Source: an uncultured Bacteroidales bacterium
Lineage (GTDB): Bacteria > Bacteroidota > Bacteroidia > Bacteroidales > UBA932
NCBI GenBank assembly: GCA_900319485.1
Contig: ONOQ01000015.1
Location: 29,185-93,184, forward strand
DNA length: 64,000 bases
Reading direction: 5' to 3'
The notes below the pieces were generated by a model, which worked only from the letters and a program-made list of their open reading frames with translations, searched no databases and was not told the origin of the DNA. The number at the start of each line of letters is the position of its first letter. Position 1 is the first letter of the stretch. A program made the position numbers and the translations under genes. This document shows positions 26,845 to 35,524 of this stretch, one piece after another.

Positions 26845-27879
26845 ATGTTTAAGAAACTGTGGCATAAGATTCAGGTGATTATCCGGTGGGCATCCATCTG
26901 GATATACCGGATCACGCGGTTTCTGACTCACGACATATTCTATCTGAGGGAACAGGATTTCTCACGGTGGAAAGGACGCCTAGTGAAGGATGCAAAGACC
27001 GTGATCCTGATGCTCACAACGTTCAGTTCCCAGAAAATCGGCTACCAGGTGACGGCCCTTGCATACAGAAGTATGATGAGCGTGGTGCCGGCCATAGCAA
27101 TCGCGTTCTACCTCACTTCCGGCGTGGGGATGAAGGATATGTTCAAGGATATCCTCCTTGACAACCTTGGCGACATTAATTTCACCCAGGTGCTTATGGG
27201 CGCCGCCGACAACATTGTGGACGTGGCCCAAAGCGGCCTCTTCGGTTTCATCTCCATGGCATCCTTCCTGTGGATAGTGCTGTCCCTGATGATAACCGTG
27301 AGGAGCGTTTTCAATAACGTCTGGAAGGTGGACAAGGAGAGGAACTTCCTAAAGATGATAGGCGTCATTATCGGCATAACCATAATGGCCCCGTTTGTGG
27401 TGATTATCTTCTTCTCCGGGTCTGTGGTGTATTCCCATATTCTGGACGTGCTGTTCCCCGGAACGGAGTTCATCTACTCCACAATCAAGAGTTTTATGTC
27501 CTGGCTGCTGTTTGCCGGCGCCAGTGTGCTTATTATGTCGGCAATGTACAAGTTCATCCCCGGAACAAAGGTGAGGTTCAGGTACGCCATCAAGGCGGCC
27601 CTCATTTCCGGTCTGGTGTTCACCGGCGTGCAGTACCTGTACCTGGAAACCCAGATGATGGTGGCAAAGGTAAGCGCCGTGTACGGTGTCCTGGCGGCCC
27701 TCCCCCTGTTTATGGTGTGGCTGAATCTTGGATGGACCATAATCCTGTACGGGGCGGAACTCTCCTTCGCCTTCCAGAACGTTGACAGGATGGGTATCAC
27801 CAACGAGCAACTTGACAAGATGTATGCAGAAGCCGTCCGTGAGAGGAAGGAGAGGCATCATAAAGGTTTAGAACTATGA
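26845..27879 (+). CDS. YihY/BrkB-family inner-membrane protein
   Basis: A protein of 344 residues with about six membrane helices between residues 60 and 310. Characteristic segments are ALAYRSMMSVVPAIAIAFYL, WIVLSLMITVRSVFNNVWKV, YKFIPGTKVRFRYAIKAALI and LPLFMVWLNLGWTIILYGAE, as in the YihY/BrkB (formerly 'ribonuclease BN') family. Function is not established; it is not an RNase. A GTG at 26842 is in frame, but the ATG at 26845 is the simpler choice. The stop overlaps the relA/spoT start (ATGA), so ligA, yihY and the following genes are one coupled chain. Confidence 0.88.
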   Translation: MFKKLWHKIQVIIRWASIWIYRITRFLTHDIFYLREQDFSRWKGRLVKDAKTVILMLTTFSSQKIGYQVTALAYRSMMSVVPAIAIAFYLTSGVGMKDMFKDILLDNLGDINFTQVLMGAADNIVDVAQSGLFGFISMASFLWIVLSLMITVRSVFNNVWKVDKERNFLKMIGVIIGITIMAPFVVIIFFSGSVVYSHILDVLFPGTEFIYSTIKSFMSWLLFAGASVLIMSAMYKFIPGTKVRFRYAIKAALISGLVFTGVQYLYLETQMMVAKVSAVYGVLAALPLFMVWLNLGWTIILYGAELSFAFQNVDRMGITNEQLDKMYAEAVRERKERHHKGLEL

Positions 27880-30122
27880 GTTTTTCAGAGTTTACACAGA
27901 AAGATTACGACTGGATAAGGCGTGACTACGAGGTCCTGAGGGCATCGGCCGAAAAACGATGCGCCAACGAGCGGGAACTCGCGGTGGTGGAAAAGGCCTT
28001 TGAGTTTGCCAACAACGCCCATCGTAATGTGAGAAGGCGCAGCGGCGAGCCTTATATGCTCCACCCTATCGCCGTGGCGCAGATAGTGGTAGACAATATC
28101 GGCCTTGGATACAAGTCAATATCGGCCGCCCTGCTGCACGACGTAGTGGAGGACACGGATTATACCGTGGAGGACATAAGGGCCGAATTCGGGGACAAGA
28201 TAGCAACCCTGGTGGACGGCCTCACCAAGATCAAGAACGTCCTTGACACTGAGCAGAAGACCCACGGCACGGACATCTCCCAGCAAAGCCTCCAGGCCGA
28301 AAACTTCAAGCGTATCCTCCTCACGCTCAACGACGACGTCCGCGTGGTGCTCATAAAACTGGCCGACCGCCTCCACAACTGCCGCACCATCGAGCATATG
28401 CCGGAGCACAAGAGGGACAAGATCCTCTCAGAGACTATGTTCATCTTCATCCCCCTTGCCCACAGGCTTGGCCTTTATGGGATAAAGAGCGAACTTGAGA
28501 ACATCTGGCTGCGCTACAAGGAGCCCGACGCCTATGAGGAAATCAAGGAAAGGATTGACAAGAGGGTTCAGGAGAAGGGGTCGGAGATGAACGAATTCGT
28601 GGAGCCCATTGAGAAGGCTCTCTCCGATGCCGGCTTTAAATTCACCATCAAAAAACGCATCAAAACCCCTTATTCCGTGTGGCGGAAGATGGAGGAGAAG
28701 CAGATTCCCTTCGAGGAAGTGTATGACCTCTATGCCATCAGGATAATCTTTGAGCCCACGGAGAATTCCCGTGAGACGGAGCGTGACCAGTGCTATCACA
28801 TATTCTCCACCATTACAGGCATTTACCGCTATATGCCGGAAAGACTCCGTGACTGGGTGAGACATCCAAAGAGCAACGGCTACGAGGCCCTTCACTGCAC
28901 GCTCCTGAGTAACAGCGGCGTGTGGGTTGAGGTCCAGATCCGCACCCACAGGATGGACGACATAGCGGAAAAGGGTATAGCCGCACACTGGATGTACAAG
29001 CGTAACGGCTTTGTGGGCGAGGGTGACAACGAGATGGACCTCTGGCTCACCCGGATCAAGGAAATCCTGGTGAACCCTGACGTGAATGCCCTGGAACTTC
29101 TGGATATCATCCACAACGACCTAACATCGGCCGAGATTTACGTGTTCACGCCCCGCGGGGAGCAGCGCACCATCCAGAAGGGTGCCACGGTGCTTGACTT
29201 TGCATACCTTATCCATACGGAAATAGGCAACAAGGCCATTGCGGCAAAGGTGAACCAGAAACTGGTGAGCCTGAACCACGTGATAAAGACCGGGGACAAG
29301 ATTGAGATAATCACCGCCGAGGAAGCGAAGCCTCAGCCTGAATGGCTCCAGTTCCTTGTCACGCATCGCGCGCGCACGCTTGTGCAGGACTACTTCAAGA
29401 CGCAGAGGCGTCAGGTCCTGGATTCCGGCCGGAGCATCCTCGAAGACCGCGTCCAGCAACTTGGTTTCACGCTTGACGAAACAACGCTGCAGCGCATCGA
29501 GGTTGCGTATCACTCTGAATCAAGGGACGAACTCTTCTATAATATCGGCCTTGGAAACCAGAGCCTTGAAAACCTTGAGGAGGTGCTTAAGAAGTCTTCC
29601 GGCACAAGGATTTCCTGGCTGAGGAGAGTCCTTCACCTTGAGGACAAGCCGGAGGCGGAGAAAGCGGAAACCTTTATCATCGGCTCTTCAGACCCGGATT
29701 CCCCGCGCTTTTCCATCGCCACCTGCTGCAACCCCATCCCCGGAGACCCCGTGATTGGTTTCAAGGCCCCGGACGGCGTAGTCACCGTGCACAAGAAGAG
29801 TTGCCGCGTTGCAGAGCGCATCGCCGCGTCCCACGGAGACTGGGTGGTTGTTCCAAAGTGGCTGGACCAGGCCGAAGACCGCTCCTTCCTTGTGAGGATC
29901 TCCCTCAAGGGAATAGACCGTATGGGCCTTCTCAACGAGATTTCCCGCTACGTGTCCCTGGTTATGGGCGTGAATATGAGAAAGTTGTCGCTTCAGGCCG
30001 AAGGCGGTATCTTTGACGGCTTCATAGACCTTTACGTGCCTTCCAGGGAAACCCTGGAGGAGATGATGAAGAACCTCCAGGCCATTGACGGCATAGAAAA
30101 TGTGACCAGAACGGAAATATGA
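27876..30122 (+). CDS. Bifunctional (p)ppGpp synthetase/hydrolase (RelA/SpoT)
   Basis: A long RSH protein of 748 residues. The N-terminal hydrolase domain has the metal-binding HD pair in LLHDVVEDTDYT (residue about 88) and a second block around ADRLHNCRT. The synthetase domain carries HPKSNGYEALHC and VEVQIRTHRMDDIAEKGIAA. A TGS domain (IYVFTPRGEQRTIQKGATVL), a helical/CC region with CCNPIPGDPVIGF, and an ACT domain (LVRISLKGIDRMGLLNEISR) follow. The intact HD site suggests it can both make and degrade (p)ppGpp. It is coupled by ATGA overlaps to genes on both sides. Confidence 0.95.
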   Translation: MSFSEFTQKDYDWIRRDYEVLRASAEKRCANERELAVVEKAFEFANNAHRNVRRRSGEPYMLHPIAVAQIVVDNIGLGYKSISAALLHDVVEDTDYTVEDIRAEFGDKIATLVDGLTKIKNVLDTEQKTHGTDISQQSLQAENFKRILLTLNDDVRVVLIKLADRLHNCRTIEHMPEHKRDKILSETMFIFIPLAHRLGLYGIKSELENIWLRYKEPDAYEEIKERIDKRVQEKGSEMNEFVEPIEKALSDAGFKFTIKKRIKTPYSVWRKMEEKQIPFEEVYDLYAIRIIFEPTENSRETERDQCYHIFSTITGIYRYMPERLRDWVRHPKSNGYEALHCTLLSNSGVWVEVQIRTHRMDDIAEKGIAAHWMYKRNGFVGEGDNEMDLWLTRIKEILVNPDVNALELLDIIHNDLTSAEIYVFTPRGEQRTIQKGATVLDFAYLIHTEIGNKAIAAKVNQKLVSLNHVIKTGDKIEIITAEEAKPQPEWLQFLVTHRARTLVQDYFKTQRRQVLDSGRSILEDRVQQLGFTLDETTLQRIEVAYHSESRDELFYNIGLGNQSLENLEEVLKKSSGTRISWLRRVLHLEDKPEAEKAETFIIGSSDPDSPRFSIATCCNPIPGDPVIGFKAPDGVVTVHKKSCRVAERIAASHGDWVVVPKWLDQAEDRSFLVRISLKGIDRMGLLNEISRYVSLVMGVNMRKLSLQAEGGIFDGFIDLYVPSRETLEEMMKNLQAIDGIENVTRTEI

Positions 30123-31918
30123 ATCTAAGAAAGTTCATACCCCTCATACCCGTGGCACTCATCCTTGGGAGCCTGATGTTCCCGTGGGGCTGCGCAAACA
30201 CCACTACGCCCCCTTCAGGCGGAGACAAGGACACCATTCCCCCGGAGATGACCAAGATCTCCCCTATGCCCGGAACGGTGAACGTGAATCCCCACAGGAC
30301 CAAACTGGTTTTCACATTCAACGAATATGTGAAGATCAAGGACGCCAACGGAATCTTCCTTTCCCCTCCCCTTGAGAAAAAGCCCAAGGCCGTGATAAAG
30401 GGAAAGTCGGTTGTGGTGAGTTTTGAAAGCGACCTTGATACCAACACCACTTATACCCTGGACCTTACCGGCGCCATCGCCGACAACAACGAGGGCAATA
30501 TGTTCCCGGGCTTTACGCTGGTGTTCTCCACCGGTCCACAGATTGATTCCATGTGCCTGACGGGCCTTGTGCAGGATTTCCAGACGCTCAAGCCCCTCAA
30601 GGCGGTCACCGTTATGCTGTATAAGGACCATACCGATTCCGCAGTGTTCCTGAGGCGTCCGTATGCCGCAGCCAAAACCGACGACTGGGGCTTTTTCAGC
30701 ATCCGAAACATCAAGGACACGCTCTACCGCGTATATGCCGTAAAGGACGAGAACAACAACAATATGTACGATCCCGAAACGGAGCGGATAGCCTTCCTGG
30801 ATACCCTGTTCAGGCCAAAGACCGTATACAACGACTCAATCTACGAACTCAAGAAGTTCGAGATGAAGGATACTGCCCTGTGCCTTGCCAGAAAGACGGA
30901 CTTCGAACTCAATATGTTCCGTGAAAAGCCTTCCAAGCAACTGATAGTGAAGAAGGAAAGGGTTGGTGTGCGTACGGCTTACCTTACCTTTATGGCTCCG
31001 GATGCAAAGATCCACGATATGAGGATAAAGGGCCTGCCCCGTGAGAAACTCATCTCCCAGTTCAACCCTCAGAAAGACTCCCTGGAACTTTGGGTGAACG
31101 ACCAGCGTAAGATGCCCGACACCCTACAACTGGTGATAAAATACGACAAAACGGACACCACTGGAACGCTTGTGCCAACGGAAGAGACCGTAAGGCTGGC
31201 CCTTGACAAGAAAGTGAGGGCGGAAATGATGAAAAAGGCCAACGACATCCGCAGCCGCAAGCACGAGGATACCATTGCCGTTATGAAAACCACGGCCGAT
31301 GCTACCACCGTGGAGCAGTACGGCTACCAGATAGAGTTCCAGTACCCTCTCATTATGGAGTCCTGGGATTCCCTCACTATGAGGAGCGTGAACCCGCGCC
31401 AGCAGGAAGCGAAGATGGAATATGTCCTGGAGAAGGATTCAACCAACCTCAGGAAGTTCTCCATAAAGCCCACAACGCCTTTCCAGCAGGGTTTTGACTA
31501 TTATCTGAAGATTCCTCACCGTAAGTTCAGGGACGTCAACGGCTATTACAACGACAGTACGGAACTGAAGGTCACCCTCCCCAAGGACGACAAACTGAGC
31601 AGCATCACCCTGGAACTTTCCGGCGTGCGCAACAAGTACATCGTGGACCTCCTTGGAGAGAAACGCGACAAAGTTATCCGCAGTTTCATAGTTGAGGCCG
31701 ACGGTCCCCTGCTGTTCCCCTATCTGAAAGCCGGAAAATACTGCATAAGGATAACGGAAGACCTTAACCGCAACAATATTGTGGACACCGGAAACCTTCT
31801 GGAGCACCGCCAGCCGGAGAAAGTGCGCTTCTTCAAAGTGGACGACCAATTCCTTATCCAGGTGCTGGAAAGAAGCGAGATGGTGTGGACCCTTGACCTT
31901 GAGGAGATGTTCAGATGA
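30119..31918 (+). CDS. Lipoprotein with SbsA-type Ig-like domain
   Basis: A lipoprotein of 599 residues. The signal ends in LMFPWGC, the likely lipidated cysteine, followed by TTTPPSGGDKDTIPPE, a start common to a widespread Bacteroidetes family annotated as Ig-like domain-containing protein. Residues about 40-145 form the SbsA Ig-like domain (KISPMPGTVNVNP, NEYVKIKDANGIFLSPP); a carboxypeptidase-regulatory-like section (LTGLVQDFQTLKPLKAVTV) and a long C-terminal region follow. Function unknown, probably structural at the outer membrane. Its start overlaps relA/spoT and its stop overlaps the barrel gene (ATGA both times). Confidence 0.82.
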   Translation: MNLRKFIPLIPVALILGSLMFPWGCANTTTPPSGGDKDTIPPEMTKISPMPGTVNVNPHRTKLVFTFNEYVKIKDANGIFLSPPLEKKPKAVIKGKSVVVSFESDLDTNTTYTLDLTGAIADNNEGNMFPGFTLVFSTGPQIDSMCLTGLVQDFQTLKPLKAVTVMLYKDHTDSAVFLRRPYAAAKTDDWGFFSIRNIKDTLYRVYAVKDENNNNMYDPETERIAFLDTLFRPKTVYNDSIYELKKFEMKDTALCLARKTDFELNMFREKPSKQLIVKKERVGVRTAYLTFMAPDAKIHDMRIKGLPREKLISQFNPQKDSLELWVNDQRKMPDTLQLVIKYDKTDTTGTLVPTEETVRLALDKKVRAEMMKKANDIRSRKHEDTIAVMKTTADATTVEQYGYQIEFQYPLIMESWDSLTMRSVNPRQQEAKMEYVLEKDSTNLRKFSIKPTTPFQQGFDYYLKIPHRKFRDVNGYYNDSTELKVTLPKDDKLSSITLELSGVRNKYIVDLLGEKRDKVIRSFIVEADGPLLFPYLKAGKYCIRITEDLNRNNIVDTGNLLEHRQPEKVRFFKVDDQFLIQVLERSEMVWTLDLEEMFR

Positions 31919-32799
31919 CGGGTAAAAGACTCATACTGACAGGCCTTCTCCTTCTTGCAGGCCTTGCCGCCAGGGCCCAGGTGGACCTTGATGCGGAGTT
32001 CTTCTCCCTGCCCTCCGAAATAACCGGGGAGTATCTTGACAGCGTCACCGTCCAGAAGATGTCCCCCAACAATTACTGGGCTGCAGGCGTGTTCGGAGGC
32101 GTAACGCTTAACTACGGTTACTTCAACCCCACCAGGTACACCCGCTGGATGGCGCAGTACCCGGCATACGGATTCTCCGTCATCCGCCACTACACCATGT
32201 TCAATATGTTCCCCAATATGGCGCTGGAGTTCGGCGCCCAGATGGGGCACGAGGGCTACGAGTTCAAGATCAACAAGGAAACCGGTCTCAGGACCAATGT
32301 GGAGCCCGGTACGGGCGCTTACAAGATATATATGAAGGTGCCGGAGGTATTCTTCCTCACCCATTTCCACGGAGACCTCTCCGACCACTTCAAACTGATG
32401 CTGAAGATCGGCATCTACGGAGGATACAGGCTGGACATAAAGCGTGACATAGATGAGAGATATGCCCCGTATGACCAGTATATGTCCACCCAGTACAAGT
32501 TTATGGACTATGACCGCAGGCCTTCATACGGCGTAAGGGGCGGAGTCGGCTTCGGCCTTATGTTCGACCCTATAGAGATTCACGTTATGGTCCAGGGCAA
32601 GTGGGGATGGAATTCTTTCTGGAATCCGGACTATACAAACAAGTTCTACTACCGCTTCGGATATCCCCTTGATTCCGGCCTTACCATCGGCGTATATTAT
32701 CAACTTACTCCAAGGTTCGGCCATACGGGGTCTCAACTGAGAAAACTTGCAAAGAAGATAGTGGAAGAAGAAAACACGTTAAGAGATGCTAGAGACTAA
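31915..32799 (+). CDS. Secreted/outer-membrane beta-barrel-like protein
   Basis: A protein of 294 residues with a signal peptide (MTGKRLILTGLLLLAGLAARA). The mature sequence is aromatic and glycine-rich with alternating strands (VFGGVTLNYGYFN, LMLKIGIYGGYRLDIK, VRGGVGFGLMF, TIGVYYQLTPRFG), and it resembles PorT-like outer-membrane proteins in layout. A charged helix closes the C-terminus, so it does not end on an aromatic residue. It is coupled by ATGA to the lipoprotein and overlaps the ispG start by 14 bases. No specific family is claimed. Confidence 0.72.
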   Translation: MTGKRLILTGLLLLAGLAARAQVDLDAEFFSLPSEITGEYLDSVTVQKMSPNNYWAAGVFGGVTLNYGYFNPTRYTRWMAQYPAYGFSVIRHYTMFNMFPNMALEFGAQMGHEGYEFKINKETGLRTNVEPGTGAYKIYMKVPEVFFLTHFHGDLSDHFKLMLKIGIYGGYRLDIKRDIDERYAPYDQYMSTQYKFMDYDRRPSYGVRGGVGFGLMFDPIEIHVMVQGKWGWNSFWNPDYTNKFYYRFGYPLDSGLTIGVYYQLTPRFGHTGSQLRKLAKKIVEEENTLRDARD

Positions 32800-33983
32800 G
32801 ACTGTCACCGTTGGTTCCAACGTACTTATAGGAAGCGGCCACCCCATTGTGGTCCAGACAATGTGCAACACGCATACCTCGGACGTTGACGCAACGGTGG
32901 CCCAGTGCCGCCGCCTTGCCGCCGCGGGCTCTGAACTTATCCGCATCACCGTGCCCTCGATGAAGGACGTCCCCTGCCTTGAGGAAATAAGCCGGAGGCT
33001 TCGCGCGGAGGGTATCGGCACTCCCCTTGTGGCCGATATCCACTTTTCCCCCGAGATTGCCATGGCCGTGGTCCCCATCGTGGAGAAGATCTTCGGATTA
33101 CGGAAGAGCCATTCGTATCGGCCTTAATCACGGATCCCTTGGAAAGTACATCATAGACAAGTACGGGAACACGCCGGAGGCAATGGCCCTTGCCGCCTTC
33201 GAGTGGGTACAGATGTGCCGGGAGGCCGATTTCCACAACGTTGTGGTGTCCCTGAAGGCCTCCAACACCGTGGTGATGGTCCAGGCGTACCGCCGCCTTG
33301 CCGCCATGATGCAGGAATCAGGCGTGGTGTATCCACTTCATGTGGGCGTAACAGAGGCCGGAAACGGAGACAGCGGCCGCATAAAGTCCTGCGTCGCCAT
33401 TTCAACCCTTCTTTCCGAGGGTATCGGCAATACTATCCGCGTGTCCCTCACCGAAGACCCCGCCAATGAGATTCCCGTTGCGCAGTACCTTGCGCACAGG
33501 TACTCATCGGCCCCGGCCCCTGCCGGAATGAGTGAACGGGAGGAAACCATCCTAAAGGCGGCCTGCGACTGGGGCGCTCCCCTTCTGAATCATCAGATTG
33601 ACGACATTCCCATTGAGGACGAATACCTCAAGGATGAGATCCTGCAGGCCTGCAGGCGCCGTTTCTATAAACCGGAGTACATTGCCTGCCCCGGCTGCGG
33701 AAGGACGCTCTACGACCTTGAAAACACATTCAATAAGGTAAAGGAGCGCACCTCCCATTTCAAGGATGTGGTGATTGCCGTCATGGGCTGCATAGTGAAC
33801 GGCCCCGGAGAGATGGCCGATGCCGATTACGGCTATGTGGGAGAAGGTTTCGGGAAGGTTACCCTGTACCGTAAAAAAGACCCCGTCCTTAGGCATATAC
33901 CTGAAGACGAGGCTGTAGATAAACTTGTCGAGCTAATTCGAAGGGATTCGGAGCAAAGCGACGCAGGGGGTCTGGGGGATTAG
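32786..33983 (+). pseudogene. ispG: 4-hydroxy-3-methylbut-2-enyl diphosphate synthase, frame-broken
   Basis: The first frame (ATG 32786 to about 33088) encodes the start of IspG/GcpE (VTVGSNVLIGSGHPIVVQTM, SELIRITVPS, PLVADIHFSPEIA) and breaks after VEKI. A second frame carries on from about 33093 (DYGRAIRIGLNHGSLG, HLGVTEAGNGDSGRIKS, NTIRVSLTEDP) to the iron-sulfur domain (CPGCGRTLYDLENT; MGCIVNGPGE), with all three cluster cysteines. The conserved RINPG block is missing at the junction, consistent with loss of about 11 bases. IspG reduces MEcPP in the MEP isoprenoid pathway and is normally essential, so an error or a rare allele is plausible. The Bacteroidetes A* insert between the two domains is also much shorter than usual. 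Confidence 0.85.
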
Positions 33984-33991
33984 TCCCCCAG
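33972..33991. terminator. Hairpin at the ispG stop (possible bidirectional terminator)
   Basis: CTGGGGGA and TCCCCCAG form an 8-bp stem around TTAG, and the stop codon lies in the loop. It separates ispG from the convergent psd gene. There is no T-run, so termination is inferred. Confidence 0.5.
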
Positions 33992-34008
33992 TCAGTGAAA
34001 CTGATATT

Positions 34009-34683
34009 CTAGCTATCCGGCAGGATAGCAAGGATAGATTCAACTGCCCTTACCTTATCTCCAACCTTCACTTTAACATCGGCTTCAAGAGGGACAAAAA
34101 GGTCTATCCTGGAGCCGAATTTTATTACTCCGCACTGGTCTCCGCGGTACTCTATCTTTCCGGGCTCTGAGTAGCACACTATACGGCGGGCGAAAGTACC
34201 TGCAATCTGTTTGAAGAATACGGAGCCGTATTCGTTTTCCATACAGGAGGACGAGTGCTCATTGAGTTCCGACGCTTTTTCGTGGAAGGCCAGGATGTAT
34301 TTTCCGGGGTGGTACTGGTAATAGGTTACCCTGCCGGTTATGGGCCAGAAGTTGCAGTGTACGTCGAAGAAATCCATATATACGGATATCTGGATGCACT
34401 CCTTCTTGAGGAACTCTTTCTCAAAGACCTTGTCCACAATAACCACCTTTCCGTCGGCTACGGAGGTTACCAGCCTGTGATTCCCTTCATCCGGGGCGTT
34501 CCTGTTGGGAACCCTGAAGAACCAGGTGATGAATATCATAAACACCACCATAACGGCGCACAGGGGGATGCTGATCCACAGGATGGGGATGAAACGCGCT
34601 GCAAGGAAAATGAGTACCGCGCAGATGCACCAGGAGGTCAGGATTGTTCCGTAGGAATCTTCATCAATTTTGATCCACTTCAT
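34009..34683 (-). CDS. psd: Phosphatidylserine decarboxylase proenzyme (short form)
   Basis: A protein of 224 residues with one or two N-terminal membrane helices (residues about 14-55) and the short-type Psd catalytic domain. ISVYMDFFDVHCNFWPI and GTFARRIVCYSEPG are family blocks, and VIKFGSRIDLFVP holds the Gly-Ser bond at which the proenzyme cuts itself to make the pyruvoyl group. It converts phosphatidylserine to phosphatidylethanolamine at the inner membrane. It is the last gene of rsfS-ftsH-cdsA-psd, four bases after cdsA, which makes its CDP-DAG-derived substrate possible. Confidence 0.93.
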   Translation of the reverse strand: MKWIKIDEDSYGTILTSWCICAVLIFLAARFIPILWISIPLCAVMVVFMIFITWFFRVPNRNAPDEGNHRLVTSVADGKVVIVDKVFEKEFLKKECIQISVYMDFFDVHCNFWPITGRVTYYQYHPGKYILAFHEKASELNEHSSSCMENEYGSVFFKQIAGTFARRIVCYSEPGKIEYRGDQCGVIKFGSRIDLFVPLEADVKVKVGDKVRAVESILAILPDS

Positions 34684-34687
34684 AGCC

Positions 34688-35524
34688 TTAGACTAATTCA
34701 AATAAAAGAAGGTAAATATAACCGGCGGGAATGGCGAACAGGGCGCTGTCAAAACGGTCCATGAGGCCGCCGTGGCCGGGAATGAGGTTTCCGGAGTCCT
34801 TGATGCCTGCGGCGCGTTTCCACAGGGATTCAAAGAGGTCTCCGAAAACTCCCGCAACGCTCATAATGGCGGCCATGATGAGGCAGTGCCAAATGGGGAA
34901 GGTAAAAAGCCCGGTCCAGTAAAGGATAGCCCCTGCAAGGACAGATGTGAGAAGGCCGCCTATAAAGCCCGCCCAGGATTTCTTGGGGGAAATGGAGGGA
35001 CAGAGTTTTGCGGGCCATATTTTCTGGCCAAGGAGCATCCCGAAGCAGTATGCGCCTGTGTCGGAGGCCCAGATGATGATAAAGAACGCAACCATCAGAA
35101 GGCCGCTGAAAGTGCCGTTGCTGTAAACTACGACGTTTGACAGGGCAATTGGAATGCCGATATAGAGAAGACCCGCGTACAGATAGCCCGTTTTGAGGAA
35201 GTCCTTGTGATCCTTCTGGAAAATGGACCATATCATTATGGCTCCGGTGAGGATGAAAAGGCTGGGAAAAAACGTTTCTGATAAGGATTCACCCCTGTAA
35301 AGGCAACTTCCCGCTATCCACACAAGGGCGGCGCCCATACAGGCTGCAAAATCCTGCAGCACCCTGTAAGAGTTTCCCATTGTCATCCGGTAAAACTCGC
35401 TTAGCATTATGTAGGAGATAAGCGAGAACAGGATTATGAACACTATCCTGTTAATAAGGAGCCCTCCCAGCATTACTGCAAGGAAGAGGACTCCGAATAT
35501 GGTGCGTTTTACTGTAGGGTTCAT
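34688..35524 (-). CDS. cdsA: Phosphatidate cytidylyltransferase
   Basis: An inner-membrane enzyme of 278 residues with about seven or eight hydrophobic helices. Near the C-terminus it has the CdsA signature, here KDSGNLIPGHGGLMDRFDSA, and earlier DTGAYCFGMLLG and SPKKSWAGFIGG. It makes CDP-diacylglycerol from phosphatidic acid and CTP, the branch point to all phospholipids. The ATG overlaps the ftsH stop by four bases, and psd follows directly. Confidence 0.95.
   Translation of the reverse strand: MNPTVKRTIFGVLFLAVMLGGLLINRIVFIILFSLISYIMLSEFYRMTMGNSYRVLQDFAACMGAALVWIAGSCLYRGESLSETFFPSLFILTGAIMIWSIFQKDHKDFLKTGYLYAGLLYIGIPIALSNVVVYSNGTFSGLLMVAFFIIIWASDTGAYCFGMLLGQKIWPAKLCPSISPKKSWAGFIGGLLTSVLAGAILYWTGLFTFPIWHCLIMAAIMSVAGVFGDLFESLWKRAAGIKDSGNLIPGHGGLMDRFDSALFAIPAGYIYLLLFELV

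Noticed and set aside
33027-33983. A separate gene starting with a Trp/Pro-rich N-terminus
   Set aside because: The first about 22 residues are an out-of-frame reading of ispG; from about 33,093 the sequence is the rest of IspG, so it is one broken gene.
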